From assembly GCA_008360955.1 (NCBI GenBank), contig LUCM01008411.1, positions 1 through 64,000 of the forward strand: a stretch of DNA of 64,000 nucleotides. The letters run 5' to 3'. Each line of letters opens with the position of its first letter. The first letter of the stretch is position 1. The notes beneath the pieces were generated by a model. The model was not told the origin of the DNA, searched no databases, and saw nothing but the letters and a program-made list of their open reading frames with translations. Source of the DNA: Fasciolopsis buskii (lineage: Eukaryota; Platyhelminthes; Trematoda; Plagiorchiida; Fasciolidae). Below, in pieces: positions 1 to 13,560 of this stretch. The translations under genes and the position numbers were made by a program.

Positions 1-14
1 TATATATATATATA
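1..14. repeat. (TA)n dinucleotide repeat at the window edge
   Basis: The window opens with seven uninterrupted TA units. The repeat probably continues to the left of the window. No function is implied. Confidence 0.9.
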
Positions 15-3000
15 GGGAAATCCGGATTACTCAGCCACCGTCTATATATTTTGAATTGCACCATGCACCCTAGTAAATTCCTTCTCTGAGCTGCTTGTAG
101 GATTGATCGCTTCTTGATCTGCAGCTGGCAGCTAAAACAGACCGTCGTCCGACATTTTCCTCTCGCTTCCAAGCCGTACATTTACGCTTGGATGGAAACA
201 CTTACCCCATGCTCTAACGATCATCCGATACTGGAAAGACGGTATCTCCCTTATCCTATCGATACCATTTTGAATCCCTTCCACCACACCAAAAGTACAC
301 CGCCGTTACCACAATAGTACGATCGCACAATTCCCATCCATTGTCGCCGCTTTCCTTGTTCACCGGACTGCGCTTTCAGGTTTTTGCGTTTTATACGGCA
401 CTTTTTGATATCCAGTCTGGTTTTCACTCATCGCCATTCCGTTATCACATCCATGTTGATCCTCGTCTCCACCATGTAACTCTCTTGATTTTCGAGGATC
501 CCGACCAACTGGCGATGACAGCTATTGCCTTCCAGCCATATTATGCATCCGCGGTACGCCCCTTGGATGCATTCATGCATAGTATTACCCGCAGTGCGAG
601 AGTGATAATCAGTCAGGAAAACCTTTGCGAATCATTATCTAGCTTTGATTTAAAACTTGAAACCCCGTGCTCGGGAAATCACATTGCCTGTTATGATCTT
701 GTGAGCAAAACCACAATGCATTGTATGTTTGGTATCATTTTTCCGTGTCTGCACTGTGCCTTCTTTACACAGGTTCGATCTTGCATTGGGCATGACTCTC
801 GTGTTTCGAGAAATACACAAAAACAAACAAATCTTTCAAATTACTTAAGGTCGCTCTCACCCCTCTCCCTTCGATTTATATTGTTCGCATTTCTTGGGCA
901 TCATCTATTTAAAATCTTGATCTTACCTTGCGCATGCATCTCGCAAATCGAGAAATATAAATTATTACTATTATTGAACGTCTGCTGTACCAAGATTCCT
1001 TGCGTCCGTGATATTATCGCTTAAACAAAAATGCATGTAGTTTGTGAAAAAGTACAAAAGCAAATGGTTGTTTCTTCACAAAGGTCCTTTATTCCGACCA
1101 ACTAAGCGTGTTTGCAAGTTTATTGGTTAAAACCTGCACGTACCCACAAGCGGATTGATCGCTGTGGCTTAGGCACAAGTAAAGTGTAGCCCGTTTTCTC
1201 GATGCATTCCAACCCTAATGTTTCTAATTTAAACTTGCAGGTCTGTTTCGTCTTCCTTGAAATCTTCTTCCTTCCCACAAAGTGGTTTACAGCTGATAAA
1301 CCAAATGAACATTTACAATGCATCTAACTTCCCCAGATTAACCCAGGTTTCTGTGCGCGGCATACGTCTCGGTAGAACCACTTTGCCATTTGGTAACTGG
1401 TGTGGCTTGAAAACCTGAGGCGCCCCCCGCTGAGGCAATGGCAGTCGGTATACTGCGATGGATTTTCTTATAAAGCGTGGGTTACATATTGAAAATTATA
1501 AAGTATTCGAAAGTAAAATGACTGGATCCCACCAACGTGAAATTGCGTATGATTTTGGTAGAATGGCATGCAGGGCCAGCGAATGAAGCAAGTTACTCAA
1601 ATGTTGGCTTTTATATTGCGTTCACTGTCTCGGATTAAGTAAAAGGGCCTTAGATGGTCGGTTATATTTTGTTTGCCACTTTTTGCAGGATGCTTTTAAT
1701 GACAGAAAGCATGCTGCTTAGTCCCACTGTGCCAAGAATAGCAAACCGGCGGCCAAGTGTATGTTTTTGCATGCATGAAGTAATGCCCAGGTAACTGTTA
1801 TGCACTCAGGTGTGTTTGTCCACCCGATACGGTGTCAATGTGTTTGGTGCGATTATCTTTTCCAAGAGGAATCCCAACAAGTCCATGCAGAACCAGCTGC
1901 ATTTACACCTGGACCATCTTTTATTTGTCTGTTCTGCCCATGGAAGCCTAAGATAACCCCACGCCCTACGAAACGTACGCTTCGGGCATCTCAGCAGTCG
2001 TTTGGCGATAGCCATGAACTTGGAAGTAAGAGCCCAAAAAGAGACTGATCTTACTGAACCCCTTGATACACAACTTCACATATTGCTCGAATCCAGCTTC
2101 TCAACTTCGTTAAAGGAGAAGTAGCTTCAGTAGTAATATGTAAACCATCCAGCTCCTGACATCACAATTCAAGTATGGAGGAATTACTTGGCGATAATGG
2201 GAGCCAACCAAGGCGAATTCCAAAATGGGTGTATGCACGACGGATTCCAAAACAATTCACCAATATGTGAAGACTGTGACCGTTCTCCTTCGTACACTGG
2301 CTGGACCAAAGTAGCTGGGAACGACAAAAACAGTGATAAGCCAAGCGAAATCTATAATGGAACGAAACTTAGCTGTCACACGTTGCAGGAAGGTTGATGG
2401 AAAAAAGCAAAGGACTAAAGCAATGGAATCTTATGCCCTAAAGTACCCGTATATGATGTTTACCGAAGGTAGCAGAGCTCGTAATAAACAAAATTTCCTG
2501 AAACTCATATTTTGCTAAGTTCGTCATTGCTTCGAGCCACCACATCTAACCTATGTTCCCGCAAGCACTATTCAGATGAAAATTTCGCACAGTACTTTGA
2601 CGTTCACTAATCTGCCTCAGCATTCGATTATCTCACGTTATTTCAACTCAATCCTCCTGGGTGGCTCAATGTGCCAGCTAACAATTCCACCAGCGAATTC
2701 AATAGCACAAGTAACGTCTCTGAAGGGAGCACATATCATCATGCATTCATTCAATTTTAATGTTTTCTTGAACCAGACGCCACTCAAACGCCTGTACGCA
2801 CTGCCTCTGTTTCTACTGCGGGCCAATCAGTCATTTGGCGTCCGAAATTCTACTTCATATCATTTATTTAGCTGCCCTTCTGCCAACTAAGAAGAGAAGC
2901 TTGTATTGCACTTACCAGATGCTTTGCTAGAATGTGCGAACTAGAAAGGTGCCAACCCGATGCCAACAGCACACATATGGGCCAGAAGGTCCATGGGCAA

Positions 3001-6000
3001 AACTGCAACATATCACCTGGGGGCGCATTGAAAATGATGCACGTGCTGGCTCGTGAAAGGAAAGCGCGAAATGGTCGGGTGTGTTAGGATTTCTACAGAG
3101 GCCCTTTAACGAATTCACTGACCACATGGGGAAAAACCTCTGGCTGTGTATAGAGTTTTGCCCTTGAAGGTATTCTGGATGAAGCATGTAGATGTATTTA
3201 CTAGTTAACCGGTCCGAATGACGATGACTGAAGAAGCTATTACGATTGGCCGGACGGCACGTTCCACTCGAAGTGATTCACTTATGAAATGCCGCGGTAG
3301 CTAACCACCTGAAACCCGCAAGTTCAAAAGGTAGGTGGTTTTTTAGTGCTTTCGGAAACAATGCTTCTGCTTTCTGCAATTTGCCGGTTGCAGTGAAAGA
3401 ACAAGATCGGAGATTGTAAATAGGCAGCGGCGCGAGAGTGATCCTTGGCTTTTGGCGCCAGCTGTACCTCAGCAATATGGTTCATGATTGCTTTGTTTTC
3501 GGCACAACAGTTTATGCGAAATTGGCCACATAACAGGAAATCAAAAATCTTATACGTGTGCAACCTCGGCTTCTTCATTTTGTTTAAATTTCAGCATGTG
3601 CAGAAAATGGACCATGCAGCAATTTATAGTGCGTTGACAAATCTACTGGGTTCCTATCAGGCAGCCATAGTCAGTGGCCTAAGAAAAAGAATGTCCTCTG
3701 TCTTCTCCACGGACATAGTTTTGGCAAGCACGTTGTTAAGGGCAAATGCATGAGGACGCTGTTTGAAGTAAGCTTTCACCGGCCTGAGACGACTGTTGTC
3801 TATCGAACCAGTTACATCAAAGCAGCGCATCAATTTTTGTGGGCATGAATATTTAGGCGGTAACGAGGCTCATGGCCCCTCCCTGAGAAACAAGCGCTCG
3901 CAACCCTCTGGGGGTTTTATGCACATGCTTTGACCATGGACATCCGGTAGATCAAACATGAGCGTGTGATATGTCAATATGGTAATGTAGTCAGTGTGAG
4001 TAAGAAACTGCCAACTACTGGGTTGCCACTGTGATGGCTGGACGTAGTGTACAGCCAAAGGCGGCTTCGGCTGTGGAGGCACACACATCTGCTTCATGGA
4101 GTTAAGCAAGTCTGGGAAGGCCGATGATAGTGCTCCATGCCACTGATCATCTCTACGCCATTCCCCATCGTCAGTTTTCATCCCAGTACTTTTTAATTAA
4201 TCTCAGTTATTCCGGTGTAATTTAGGAAGTTGGAACCACCTTTCTAGACAAAAATACTAAGCTTAATTTTTTAAAAGATAAATTTTGAATTACTCACAGG
4301 TTAACTATTTATCAGTTCCTTTTTTAAGCATACATTGCCTCATTTCCAAATCTGACCTGCCCTTAAGTGATACGCTTTTGTACTATGCGGCACAAATTAG
4401 TTGCTTAGAGGAGCGAATATATCCGTCGGCCTGTCCATTATTTTTTCCACCTTGACTTTTCAATAAGTCGCAAAACCGTTGTTTAGACGCATCATTTGAA
4501 TTGGGCTGTTTTTCCTTACGGCAGTTTTGTATATTGTTCATTCAAGTCAGTTTATGAAGAACTTCATCTGTAGCAGAGAACTTTTAGCTTGCTGTTTCAT
4601 ATATAGGCCCTTTTTATAGGCGCACAACCAGCAGCCTGCCACTGATATCCACTTAGCATGCTGGAGTATTCACAATCTGCGTAGTTAGCATCTCTCTCCT
4701 TAGAATTGCATCAATCTGATTACGTACAATATCCCTTTATAGCTACAGTGGTAGCAACTGTGAGTGTTTATATTTCAGAACTTCTCCCAAATTTTCTCTT
4801 CAAACCTGAAATGTCGAAGCATAACTGAAATGGTTTTTGATGAAAAACAGCGAGCTAGACATGCTAATGACAGTTTTCGTGCAATCAACACTTCAATAGT
4901 TCAAAGTTGGCCCTCATTTGGGAGAAGTGAGCAAGTGCTTCTTAATTGACGACCTGATAGATGAAGCCCATGTCAAGGCAAGGATGTTTCAAAGGAAGTT
5001 TTCAATTTAATACAGCAGGGTAAAGGTTTGAAGCGGGCCATCTTAAAGCTTGCTTTCCCTTCCCATTTGGTGGATCCTGAGATTCGGCTGGATAAGCAGG
5101 GCCTGGTGACCGCTGACAACTTTTCGGATGTGCTGGTCTCTGAGATATTCAGCAGAATAGATAAGTTATGTAAGGTCCCCTTGTTCAACTTACCCGATCG
5201 TGTTCCCATGAATGGCCTAAGAGATTAAATCGTGGCTGCTAGCGACTTGTCTAATGGCGAGGCTAGCTAACGAACTCCCACCCGGTGCACGTGTCGTACT
5301 TGTCCCGAACGCCCCTCTTCTGACAGTAGATAAGTTCAGTTATTATTTCACCTCGGCTTGACAACCAAAGACAACACCACTACACCGGTCGTTTCTGTGC
5401 GTTCACGGGTGCATGTCGCACTTGATAAAGGAAGACGAATCGTATGCTTTTTCCCATCAACGGATATGTTAGTCGTTTTATTAATTCAGAAATTGATAGA
5501 TTGAGTCAACGAAAAAATAGTCAGTCCTGCGGAATCTCGGGATTGTTTAAGCAGCGTAATATCCGGGTGGAGTGCTTTCCGCGTGGGCAAATGCTATGCA
5601 GCTTCGTACAGTTTTAGTTAACTCACGCAAAAGCAGTCTATGTACGGTGATATCCTGAACCAGACTTTCCGCCCTGGATGAACCTACCGATGTAGATGTT
5701 ATCTGGGAAGGCGTAAGCGAATTTTAAAAATACGCAAATCACACCCACAAAGCGCAGAAACGAATTTTGTCCCACAGCTACCCCAAATGCCATCATCGGA
5801 AATTACCATAAGCTGAAGGATCTTTGCCCCATTAACCAACGTCTCGCAGTAAACACGAACTGAAACAATGCGACCAACACCGCCTTTATAACCAAATCTA
5901 CCCTGGAATGGGTCGTTTGTTAGGAACAACCGATCTTCTGGAGTTGCAATTCTGCCATTACAGTGGCCAGTTGGGCAAAAATTTCATTTGAACAACCAAT

Positions 6001-9000
6001 TCAAATCGACCTCACAAATCCCCGAGGTTCGATCCTCCTTATGTTTACCTCACGGTAAACACCTGTACTGGTCGTGCTGAAGCTTTAGTGGAGACTCACG
6101 TATTTTCGCATTTGCCAAACGCTATCCTTGCAATATTTTATTCCACCTAAAGCAGACATTTACCAGTTGGAAATTACTGCGGAACCCTACTGAGGGGATA
6201 GTGGAGGTTTATTTTTGGTCATAATCAACAAAAAACCAGTGTTGGAATGCGTTATCCAACCAATGACCGTGCGTGACTTGTTTGGATCCAGGAGTAAATT
6301 GAAGAAGTGTAGTATTGAAGCCGTTGGCTCGTCCCTACTCAGACGAAGTAGCGCCAGTCGGGTGCCACCAGTCAGGAGGCTTGGAGAGGAGTTTACTTGA
6401 GCTAGTGACTAAGATACTTCGGCAAGGCCGAGTTCGCATCTTGTTTGGGGAGGCTCGCTGAGACAAGGTAAACTTGAAGGTGCAAAGTATGTTGTCAACA
6501 AAGACCGACTTGCATGTCATGGATAGCGCAAAAGATGGCATAATGTGGGTGCTATTTCTTAGGATCAGGAAAATGATAATAATGCATTTGCTTAGATTTC
6601 TCCAATTGAATGGGAGCGGCAGATCTGCGGATTTCGACGTTGCACGCAATACTGACATTTATTTGCTAAACCAAGAAGTTCTCAGTTATAGTGGAGATTC
6701 TTGCTGACAATTACTGCAGTCATACTTAGAACAAATGTTTATATTGTTTTGGCATGCCTCCCGAAGTCTCGGATATTTGGCACCTAAGGGCCGAAAGTAG
6801 AGGCACAATCAGCATGAGAAGTTAGATGGTTGATGAGATCAAAATTAAGCACGTAGATGATTTAGGATGGGGTATGGTAGCAGCTAACCCTGGGTATATA
6901 TGCATGAAGAATTTATCTCCGTTAGGGACTTCCAGCTCCCCGGTAAGAATTTCAACTCATGGGTGTGGAAAACATTGGGAATTGGTCAGTTGGACTCCCG
7001 GTATGACAGAGAATGTGCAATGCACAGTCTTATGATCGACACGATTCGAGATGACTTCAGGGCGAGCTGGAGGTCCAGTGGATTCATGCTCCTATCAAAC
7101 TATATTACTCCTGAAGCGCAACTCCCAGATGACGCATATAAGACAAATTTTAAACAGGCTTGGCGTGAATAAAGATATCTGGTAAATGGTGGAGAAGTCT
7201 GAATACAGCTAAGAATTTAAATGCATCAACAATCCAGTTCCGAATATCATTATTTGTCTGGTCCCATGGTGAAGATTGGTATCAAACAGCGTTCAAAAGT
7301 AAACCATTTTCTACCTATGGCAAACTCGAAGAGCATCCGGGTTAGGGTGAGACAAAGTACTGGCAAAAGGTGTATTATGACGCAAGTTAAACAGTTGCCT
7401 TAGTCAGCAAGGCGGTTCTTGTTATACGTGCTGTAACCGGCGAAAGCAATGAGATTGGACAGAGCGGAAACCATAGTTTACATTTCAGCGATGATCATAA
7501 AACCAAATTTTGAACGAATGAAGGCTTCCTCCAGGAGGCCAGTTTCGCTCAATATTGCGCGGGCGTTCCGCAATAGTAGAAGAAGCTCCAAGATTGTCAG
7601 ATGAGAAACATCAGTTAAAATATTTGCATTAAAGGCGCGATATCGTCACCGTCGACAAGCGAGCTAATATCTGAAGTGTTAGATTCACGCCGCTCTTCTG
7701 AGCCGGTTTTGTTGGGGGCGTTGAGCAAAGCACTTGTAATGAAGGGACCGTTTGAACCCGATTTTGAAAGGTGGAAAGGGATGCTCCGGAAAAATACAAG
7801 CGAATTCATTTTGGAAGACTGATCATCAAAGTTTAAAATCATGCCAACAAGTGGTGAAATATCTAGTGTTTTGGCGCCTGCAATTGAGGCAGTGGCGAAG
7901 TTTGCTGACCCTGAGGTGCAGTCCAGTAACGTAAGAGATGATGTGATTGGAAAGCCTGAGATCCGGTGCCCTAGTAGGTGCTGGTCATGCCCATCCCGGA
8001 AGAAATAGGAATGATTCTTTTAAAAACATAAATGAAAACTTGTGGTGGATTACCGATTGAAGATGAGCATAAGGCAGTTGATAGGTGTTTTGAGATGAAA
8101 TCATGTAATTCTCTGTGGCTTGTTTAGTTTTGCTGGGTTTTCCGCTCAACCAAGCCTCCCTCATCCTTCCTCATGGTGCCTTACCAACTTTCAAAGACAG
8201 ATTCCGCTTGTCAAAAGGTTTGTCAATGCCCATCTCCTGCATAAATCGGAAGGTCACAAGGATGTTTACATTGTTTTATTGCGGTCAATTTTTCGAATAC
8301 TTCGAGAGGAACGCCTGGTGGCAAGGTCAAATGCTATAGGGGTATTACTAGCTGCGTAAGAGAAAGTGGTATAAAAGCAAAAACACTACTATAAAAAAAT
8401 GCAGATGCCATTCTTTGAGCAACGGAGTGCTTAAATGCAGCTGTAATACGTATTGCAAAGGCAAGATTCAGTTGGAGGATGATAGCGATTACCAAGATAT
8501 CGCCGCAGTAATTGAATTCGACGAGTTCAGAAAAAAACATGAAAGTTGAGTCGTAGCGACTGGTCCATTAGACAATCAGTGCGGGTGAGTTACTGTAAAA
8601 ATAAAACTGAAAAACAGGAGGGAATGGTACTGACGGCCGATATATGCCCAATATTTAAAGGGGGATGAAAACGATGGTTAGTCATTTTACCTTGGTTCCT
8701 TCAATCGAGCGAGTAAATAAGCGCCATTCGGAAGAGCGTAAGAAGTAAGAATAACGACAAAGGATTATGGCAAGCCCTTGTTTTGGGACATAAAGTATGG
8801 TTGCGTCATCAGCCAGGAGAGAGGAAGAGTGACGATTTATGCCTTCAATAATATATTTGAAGTTGGTAAGCCGGTGAAAACTCGTCCCTCTGCTCCCGTT
8901 GTTTGCATTTGTGACCAAACTGATGGTAGTTACTCGTACACTGATAGCCGCCTGTTTTGAGGGGGAAGTTTCAGGTAATGTTCGACGTAGACGACGGCAG

Positions 9001-9760
9001 TTTTATATGAAACAGTGATTTAGATGTCGGTACCGTCGTGGCGTTTGGCTGTCAGTGTGGTGGGCGTGTTAGTCTTGATGGGACAGCTCCAGCAGTTAAG
9101 CTATGTAATCGTGAGGACTTGTCCGCTCATAGGTCGTAAGCTTTGGGGGTCGTTATGTGAATCGATTTCCAACCAAACGTTTAGCGGGGCGTCATTTTGC
9201 ATTGGTGAAGGAATAATGACAACATCTTTCCTTAGGACGGGTGAGACATGTTGCATTTTTCCGTCTTGGGACAGCCGATCTGGGATCTGGGTTAGTTAGT
9301 GGACTCTTAGTGAGTCAGGAGTGCGAGAAAGCATGTCCGAAGCGGAAAAATGGAGAAAGATGGCAGAATGTTGGTAATCCCGCTGTGTTACGGCGCTTGC
9401 AACAGTAAGAGTCAGAATTAGTACATTATTTGCAGAATGCTATCGGTAGCAAATGTAATGGTATAATGGTCGCGTGCATCCAGAAGAAAAGGTTTGGGTG
9501 AGGATGTTGAGTGTTAGAGTAGGTGAATAAGGAAACATCTGCTGATTCCTATATATATTTATGTCTTACTGCATACCTATCGAACAAGATCTAGTGTTAG
9601 GTAAAAACTACGTGGATACTGTTTTACTGACAGAGAACTGAAAAGAATAAGGCCGGTTTATCTGTCTGCAGCAACAAAGATATCCAACTATGGAGACAAC
9701 TGAGAACAAAAATGGCCAGTTTATGGTTTGAGCTAGGATCTCCAGAATTATGTGAATTTG
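15..9760. other. Stretch without a supported gene
   Basis: I found no open frame here with a recognisable domain, and no exon with convincing splice sites on both sides. The longest open frame (341-1024, plus, starting at TTG) has no family signature and runs into an AT-rich tail near 950-985 that resembles the 3' end of an old retroposon. A short minus-strand frame at 8682-8918 contains an L-A-D-D-A-T-I string that recalls a reverse transcriptase active site, but its flanks do not match one. Old, unrecognisable repeats and intergenic DNA are the likely content. Confidence 0.5.
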
Positions 9761-9768
9761 TATCAGAT

Positions 9769-10500
9769 TAGGTTTTCCTCAGCAACCTACGCCCGGCCCA
9801 CAGGCTGTTTCTATTAGAGTGCAAGGATTTTGCAAGCTTAGCATTTTGCACGGTTTCTCTCTTCCTAACTTTACTTTGAAGGTAGCGGAGGCGGGAGAAA
9901 TCATTCATATATTTTGGGTAGTTTATTCCATAAAGAGGAATATTTATTGACAAACAAATCTTCATAAGCGCTGTTCTTGGCATGAGAATTGAGACTAAAT
10001 TCTCAGGGAGTCGCAAGGCATAGGAAGATTTATTTCTTACTTGAGGTGCGGAGACGCACAAATTTCTACCAGTAGCCGAATGAAAATAAAGAGGTTGATT
10101 TGAATTCCGCGGCGCCATAAAGGCTCGGTGTGTAGTTTTGTGCAACGGTGCATTTAGGTTAGCACTGAGGACAAAATTCCATATACATTTTTGCGGATCA
10201 TTCTCAATCTCCAGTTTGTCACTCCGTCACGCGCTGCAACACACAACGGAATGAAAAGAGAGAATAAGTGCCTCATGGAGTTTATATATTAGCAACTTAA
10301 ATTTCGGGGTTCTGAAAGTTTTACTCGCCAATCCAATTAGTCTCTTGGCTTTTGCAGCTTGAATCAAAGTGTGCTCTGAGCGGCTAAAGGTGCCACAACA
10401 AGGGAAACTCTGGTCTCTGACTGTGAGACGGAAAGAAATAGCATCTTGGTTAATTTTAAAGCTCTTCTTAAGAATGTAACATTTTTGCGCGAGCATGCTG
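9769..10500 (-). mobile_element. Decayed non-LTR retrotransposon, C-terminal RT region
   Basis: Read on the minus strand, 10496-10230 gives a peptide with the string AKRLIGLASKTFRTPKFKLL. This matches the thumb and post-RT region of CR1-like LINEs, where a lysine-rich 'A-x-K-A-x-R-x-I-G-L' block precedes 'R-P-x-L-E-Y'. A second open piece at 10145-9768 continues the same strand but is less clear. Stops and frame changes separate the pieces, so this is a relic. The exact ends are estimates. Confidence 0.4.
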
Positions 10501-12440
10501 CTTTAGTAGGTTGTAAATTTCATCGAAAAAGCTCTGTGCCATAGGTCAAGAGGGAGTAAATCATTTTTGCGTTGTTTTATAGTGTTGTGGTCAAGGGAAA
10601 AACAAGTGCAATATATATATCATATTCGAACAGAAAAGGAATTTATTGCCTAATGATTTGAAAAAACTTCTACGATGTAAAGCAGAAGCAATAGGGACTT
10701 GGGGCGTTCCTTTGAATAACCGACCGAATGGGACTTTCATGGGGAATCCACGTGGAATGTCTCGCTTAAAGGTATTGCAATCGCTGGCCACAGAGGTGGC
10801 GAAGTAATTATTGGGCACCTTTGATACTGACAGAGGATCATCTGCGTATGTTCCCCGTATATGACAGATTTGATGTGTGAACAAAACGGGCCGCTGCTAG
10901 CTTTCGGTAATTTTTCATTGCTTTGGCGTTGTCGGCAGATTGCAACGCCAGAAATCGGTTTTTATTTTAAAGATAATGGAGAAGTGCCCTAATCTCGGTA
11001 AACAGACAGTTCAGCACAAACTCTCACTCCTCTAAATTTCGTTTGCAATGAAGGCTCCTTTTCTAGGACGGCCCAGGCTGCTTGAATTTTTCGGGTCTGT
11101 GTCACAATTGGTTTTGGGTGATTGGATCAAGACGCTGACCTGGGACTTGCAAAATTCCGTGGTGGCCATTTTACGGCCTACCGATAGGAGAACCCTGTCT
11201 CAATTTCTTGGCTACGAATTATGGGTAAATGATATCGTCATGAGGCCTTGTGGTATGGTTTGTTACGGGCCGATGAGGAGTTAACGATTGTTGATACTAA
11301 ATACTCAAGGCAATCTGGGAGTGAGCTTAATCCATTGGATTCTTGTTCATGGATGCGTGTACCTGGGTTAGCCCATCTTTGAAAATTACATTCTTTTCGC
11401 TGACGCTGGGAAGAGGTAGCTGAACAAAGTTTAGCCGGAATATACTAACGCTATCCTTTTAATGCGTCCCCGACTGGAAGTGCAGGACTCCGACTTCCCT
11501 ACTCTTAGTGCTCCATTAACAGCTGCCGCGCTGAAATGTCTACTACGCTGAAGACGTGCAGCACTTTCGGATGAAGGCGGAAATGCTTTTTTATATCCAA
11601 CACCGGCACGTTCCGTTGTCAAGTTTGGAGTATACCCGAATGACATTCCAGATTAGCGAATGACTCTATTAGCACGGAAAACCAGTCCCCCACCCCAGAA
11701 AATTTCCGCGATAGTTGGGATTTGGCGTGAGTGACGTTTGTCACACTGAATTTTGCTTGGTTGATAATGATACTTTGAAGGACACTTGTTTGCTTGGAGC
11801 TGCGGCTGATTTCCGGGTGGCAGGCTCCTTAATTTGCTAATTGGAATCGTTTGATTTCATTTCGGTTTGTGTTCCGAAGTCTGCTTGCGCAAGAGATTGC
11901 GGTACCGGGTCTGCTTGAGCCACACTTCTCCTTCGGAAGTCTTGGGTTTTTGAGGATAACCTGGACTTGCAGAGGTTCACAAATATCGGACAAGCCCACT
12001 AAAGTCTTTCGCGAGTTGCAGGCAAGTCAGATTTCTTAGCCCGCGCGCTGCTGAACTTCGGGTAAAACCAGGCCAGGCAGAGTTTGTAATGAATGTCCAC
12101 TTTTTCGCTTTCTCCGGGAAGCTTGCATTGCCACATGGATATATTGATGCAGTCTTTTTTAGCTTTTACAACGCCAGTCATACGATGCAATGGTCAGTGT
12201 TACCTGGTCATAACCCTAAAAATTAACGAGCCATTGAAAAATTTCTGAGACGCTGAAAAAATAGATCAACACCTGAAGAATAGTAGTTTTCTAACCATGC
12301 AAGGTATTGATTATACGAATCTTATAACAACGTGGGACACCTGATAGAGTATCAGTCCAAAATGATAGTAAATATTCAACTAGAAGCAGCGCAAATTGCA
12401 CCTAAGTAACCCACCAATAATAACCCCCTCCCCCTAAATT
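10501..12440. other. Stretch without a supported gene
   Basis: No recognisable coding domain or RNA gene was seen. A minus-strand open frame at 10591-10884 contains YADD but lacks reverse transcriptase context on either side. It may be a further eroded part of the LINE at 9.8-10.5 kb. Confidence 0.4.
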
Positions 12441-12449
12441 CATTGCATT

Positions 12450-13560
12450 TAATTGAACCGGCGGTTGTTGCGGCTAAAATCTAGCAGCCCCCTTCTAAGA
12501 GTATCGCATACCTAAAGGCATCCATTCACGTTGCCACAGCTGACAAGCTGCTAACGACTGTTCCCTAACGGGGCAACATTGCTGACGAGGGGCCTAGCTG
12601 TCATCAGGAGCTTTGAATGGGTGCGAAGTGGTTTTGAGCTAGAACATCTGGTGTCCAAAGATTGCATAAGAGCAAACAGTTCCTTAGTATTTATGCCTAA
12701 AAGGTCTTTCACTACGTCGGGCTACTCCGTTTGATCAAATTGCGTGCTTTGTCTTCTGAGGGAAATATCAATTTGAGGTATTCATTTATCGAGGGTTTAC
12801 TGCCAATCGCTGAGCACTGTCTTGGTGGGCAGTTTCTGCTAGTTTTTCACGCAAGTTACACTCTTTGGCGTACGCGATACTCAAGCTAGCACACAAAAGT
12901 TACGACAGACGCATACCATGGCCGAAACAAGTTGGGTTTATATCACTAGGTACCTGAGCTATATATGAACCCCCCATGTGGACTTGATGGCGGCAGTCGC
13001 ACACTGCCTTGAGGTTTTCAGAATTTTCCACCAGAATCACGCCCAGGTGCCTGGCATTCGAAACCTCCACGATATTATTTACTAATTCCCTCCGCGCTGT
13101 ACCTCAGGGGTAACCCCTCCAAATTTGGCTAGGTTCAGTGGGAGGTCCCGCATATCTGACCAGACTTCGGCTGACTCAATATCCCCAACCGGGTCCATAC
13201 AAGCCAACTTGATATCGTCAGAGAAAAGATAGTATAATTTTTGCATGCTCGTTGCTAAGTGGTTGAAAGATTTAAAGAACACTGTGGATCTCACTGTCGA
13301 GACCCGGGGAGAACCACTGGGCGTGTCGGCGGGAGTGTTCGTCTACCCCCTGACCGTTAAACTAAAGAACCTTGGCCCGAGAAGCAATATCTTCAGGCAC
13401 CAGCCCCCTTCCTTATTTTCGTTGGTTTCAAGTTGAGGTCCAAAAGATTGTGGTCAGCAAAACCGAAAGCCTTCTCCAAATAAACGTAACAGACTAAGAC
13501 CCGGTGACTTTCGTTTGATCCTCTGGCTACCTAGCCCAGGATAGATTTCATAAATTTGCC
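12450..13560 (-). mobile_element. Decayed CR1-like LINE, reverse transcriptase fragment
   Basis: Reading the minus strand from about 13540 downward gives VYLEKAFGFADHNLLD, the RT motif A region (usually V-x-L-D-x-x-K-A-F-D-x-V). It continues at 13294-13082 with YLFSDDIKLACMDPVGDIESA, where the usual F/Y-A-D-D is changed to F-S-D-D. Further downstream, around 12700-12900, an 'F-R-P-W-Y-A-S-V-V' block followed by L-E-Y resembles the post-RT 'R-P-x-L-E-Y' region. Several stops and shifts break the frame, so it is inactive. The 5' part may extend towards 15.6 kb, but I could not follow it with confidence. Confidence 0.55.

Noticed and set aside
341..1024. 227-codon open frame, the longest in the first 40 kb
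   Set aside because: It starts at TTG, has no domain signature or splice sites that I could recognise, and runs into an AT-rich tail like that of an old retroposon.
5964..6037. tRNA-like A box and B box (TGGCCAGTTGGG and GGTTCGATCCTC)
   Set aside because: The boxes are near-consensus, but the T stem does not pair properly and no acceptor stem fits. A tRNA gene is not supported; a very old SINE head or chance remains possible.
8682..8918. Minus-strand frame with an L-A-D-D-A-T-I string like an RT active site
   Set aside because: No other RT motif lies at the right distance on either side.
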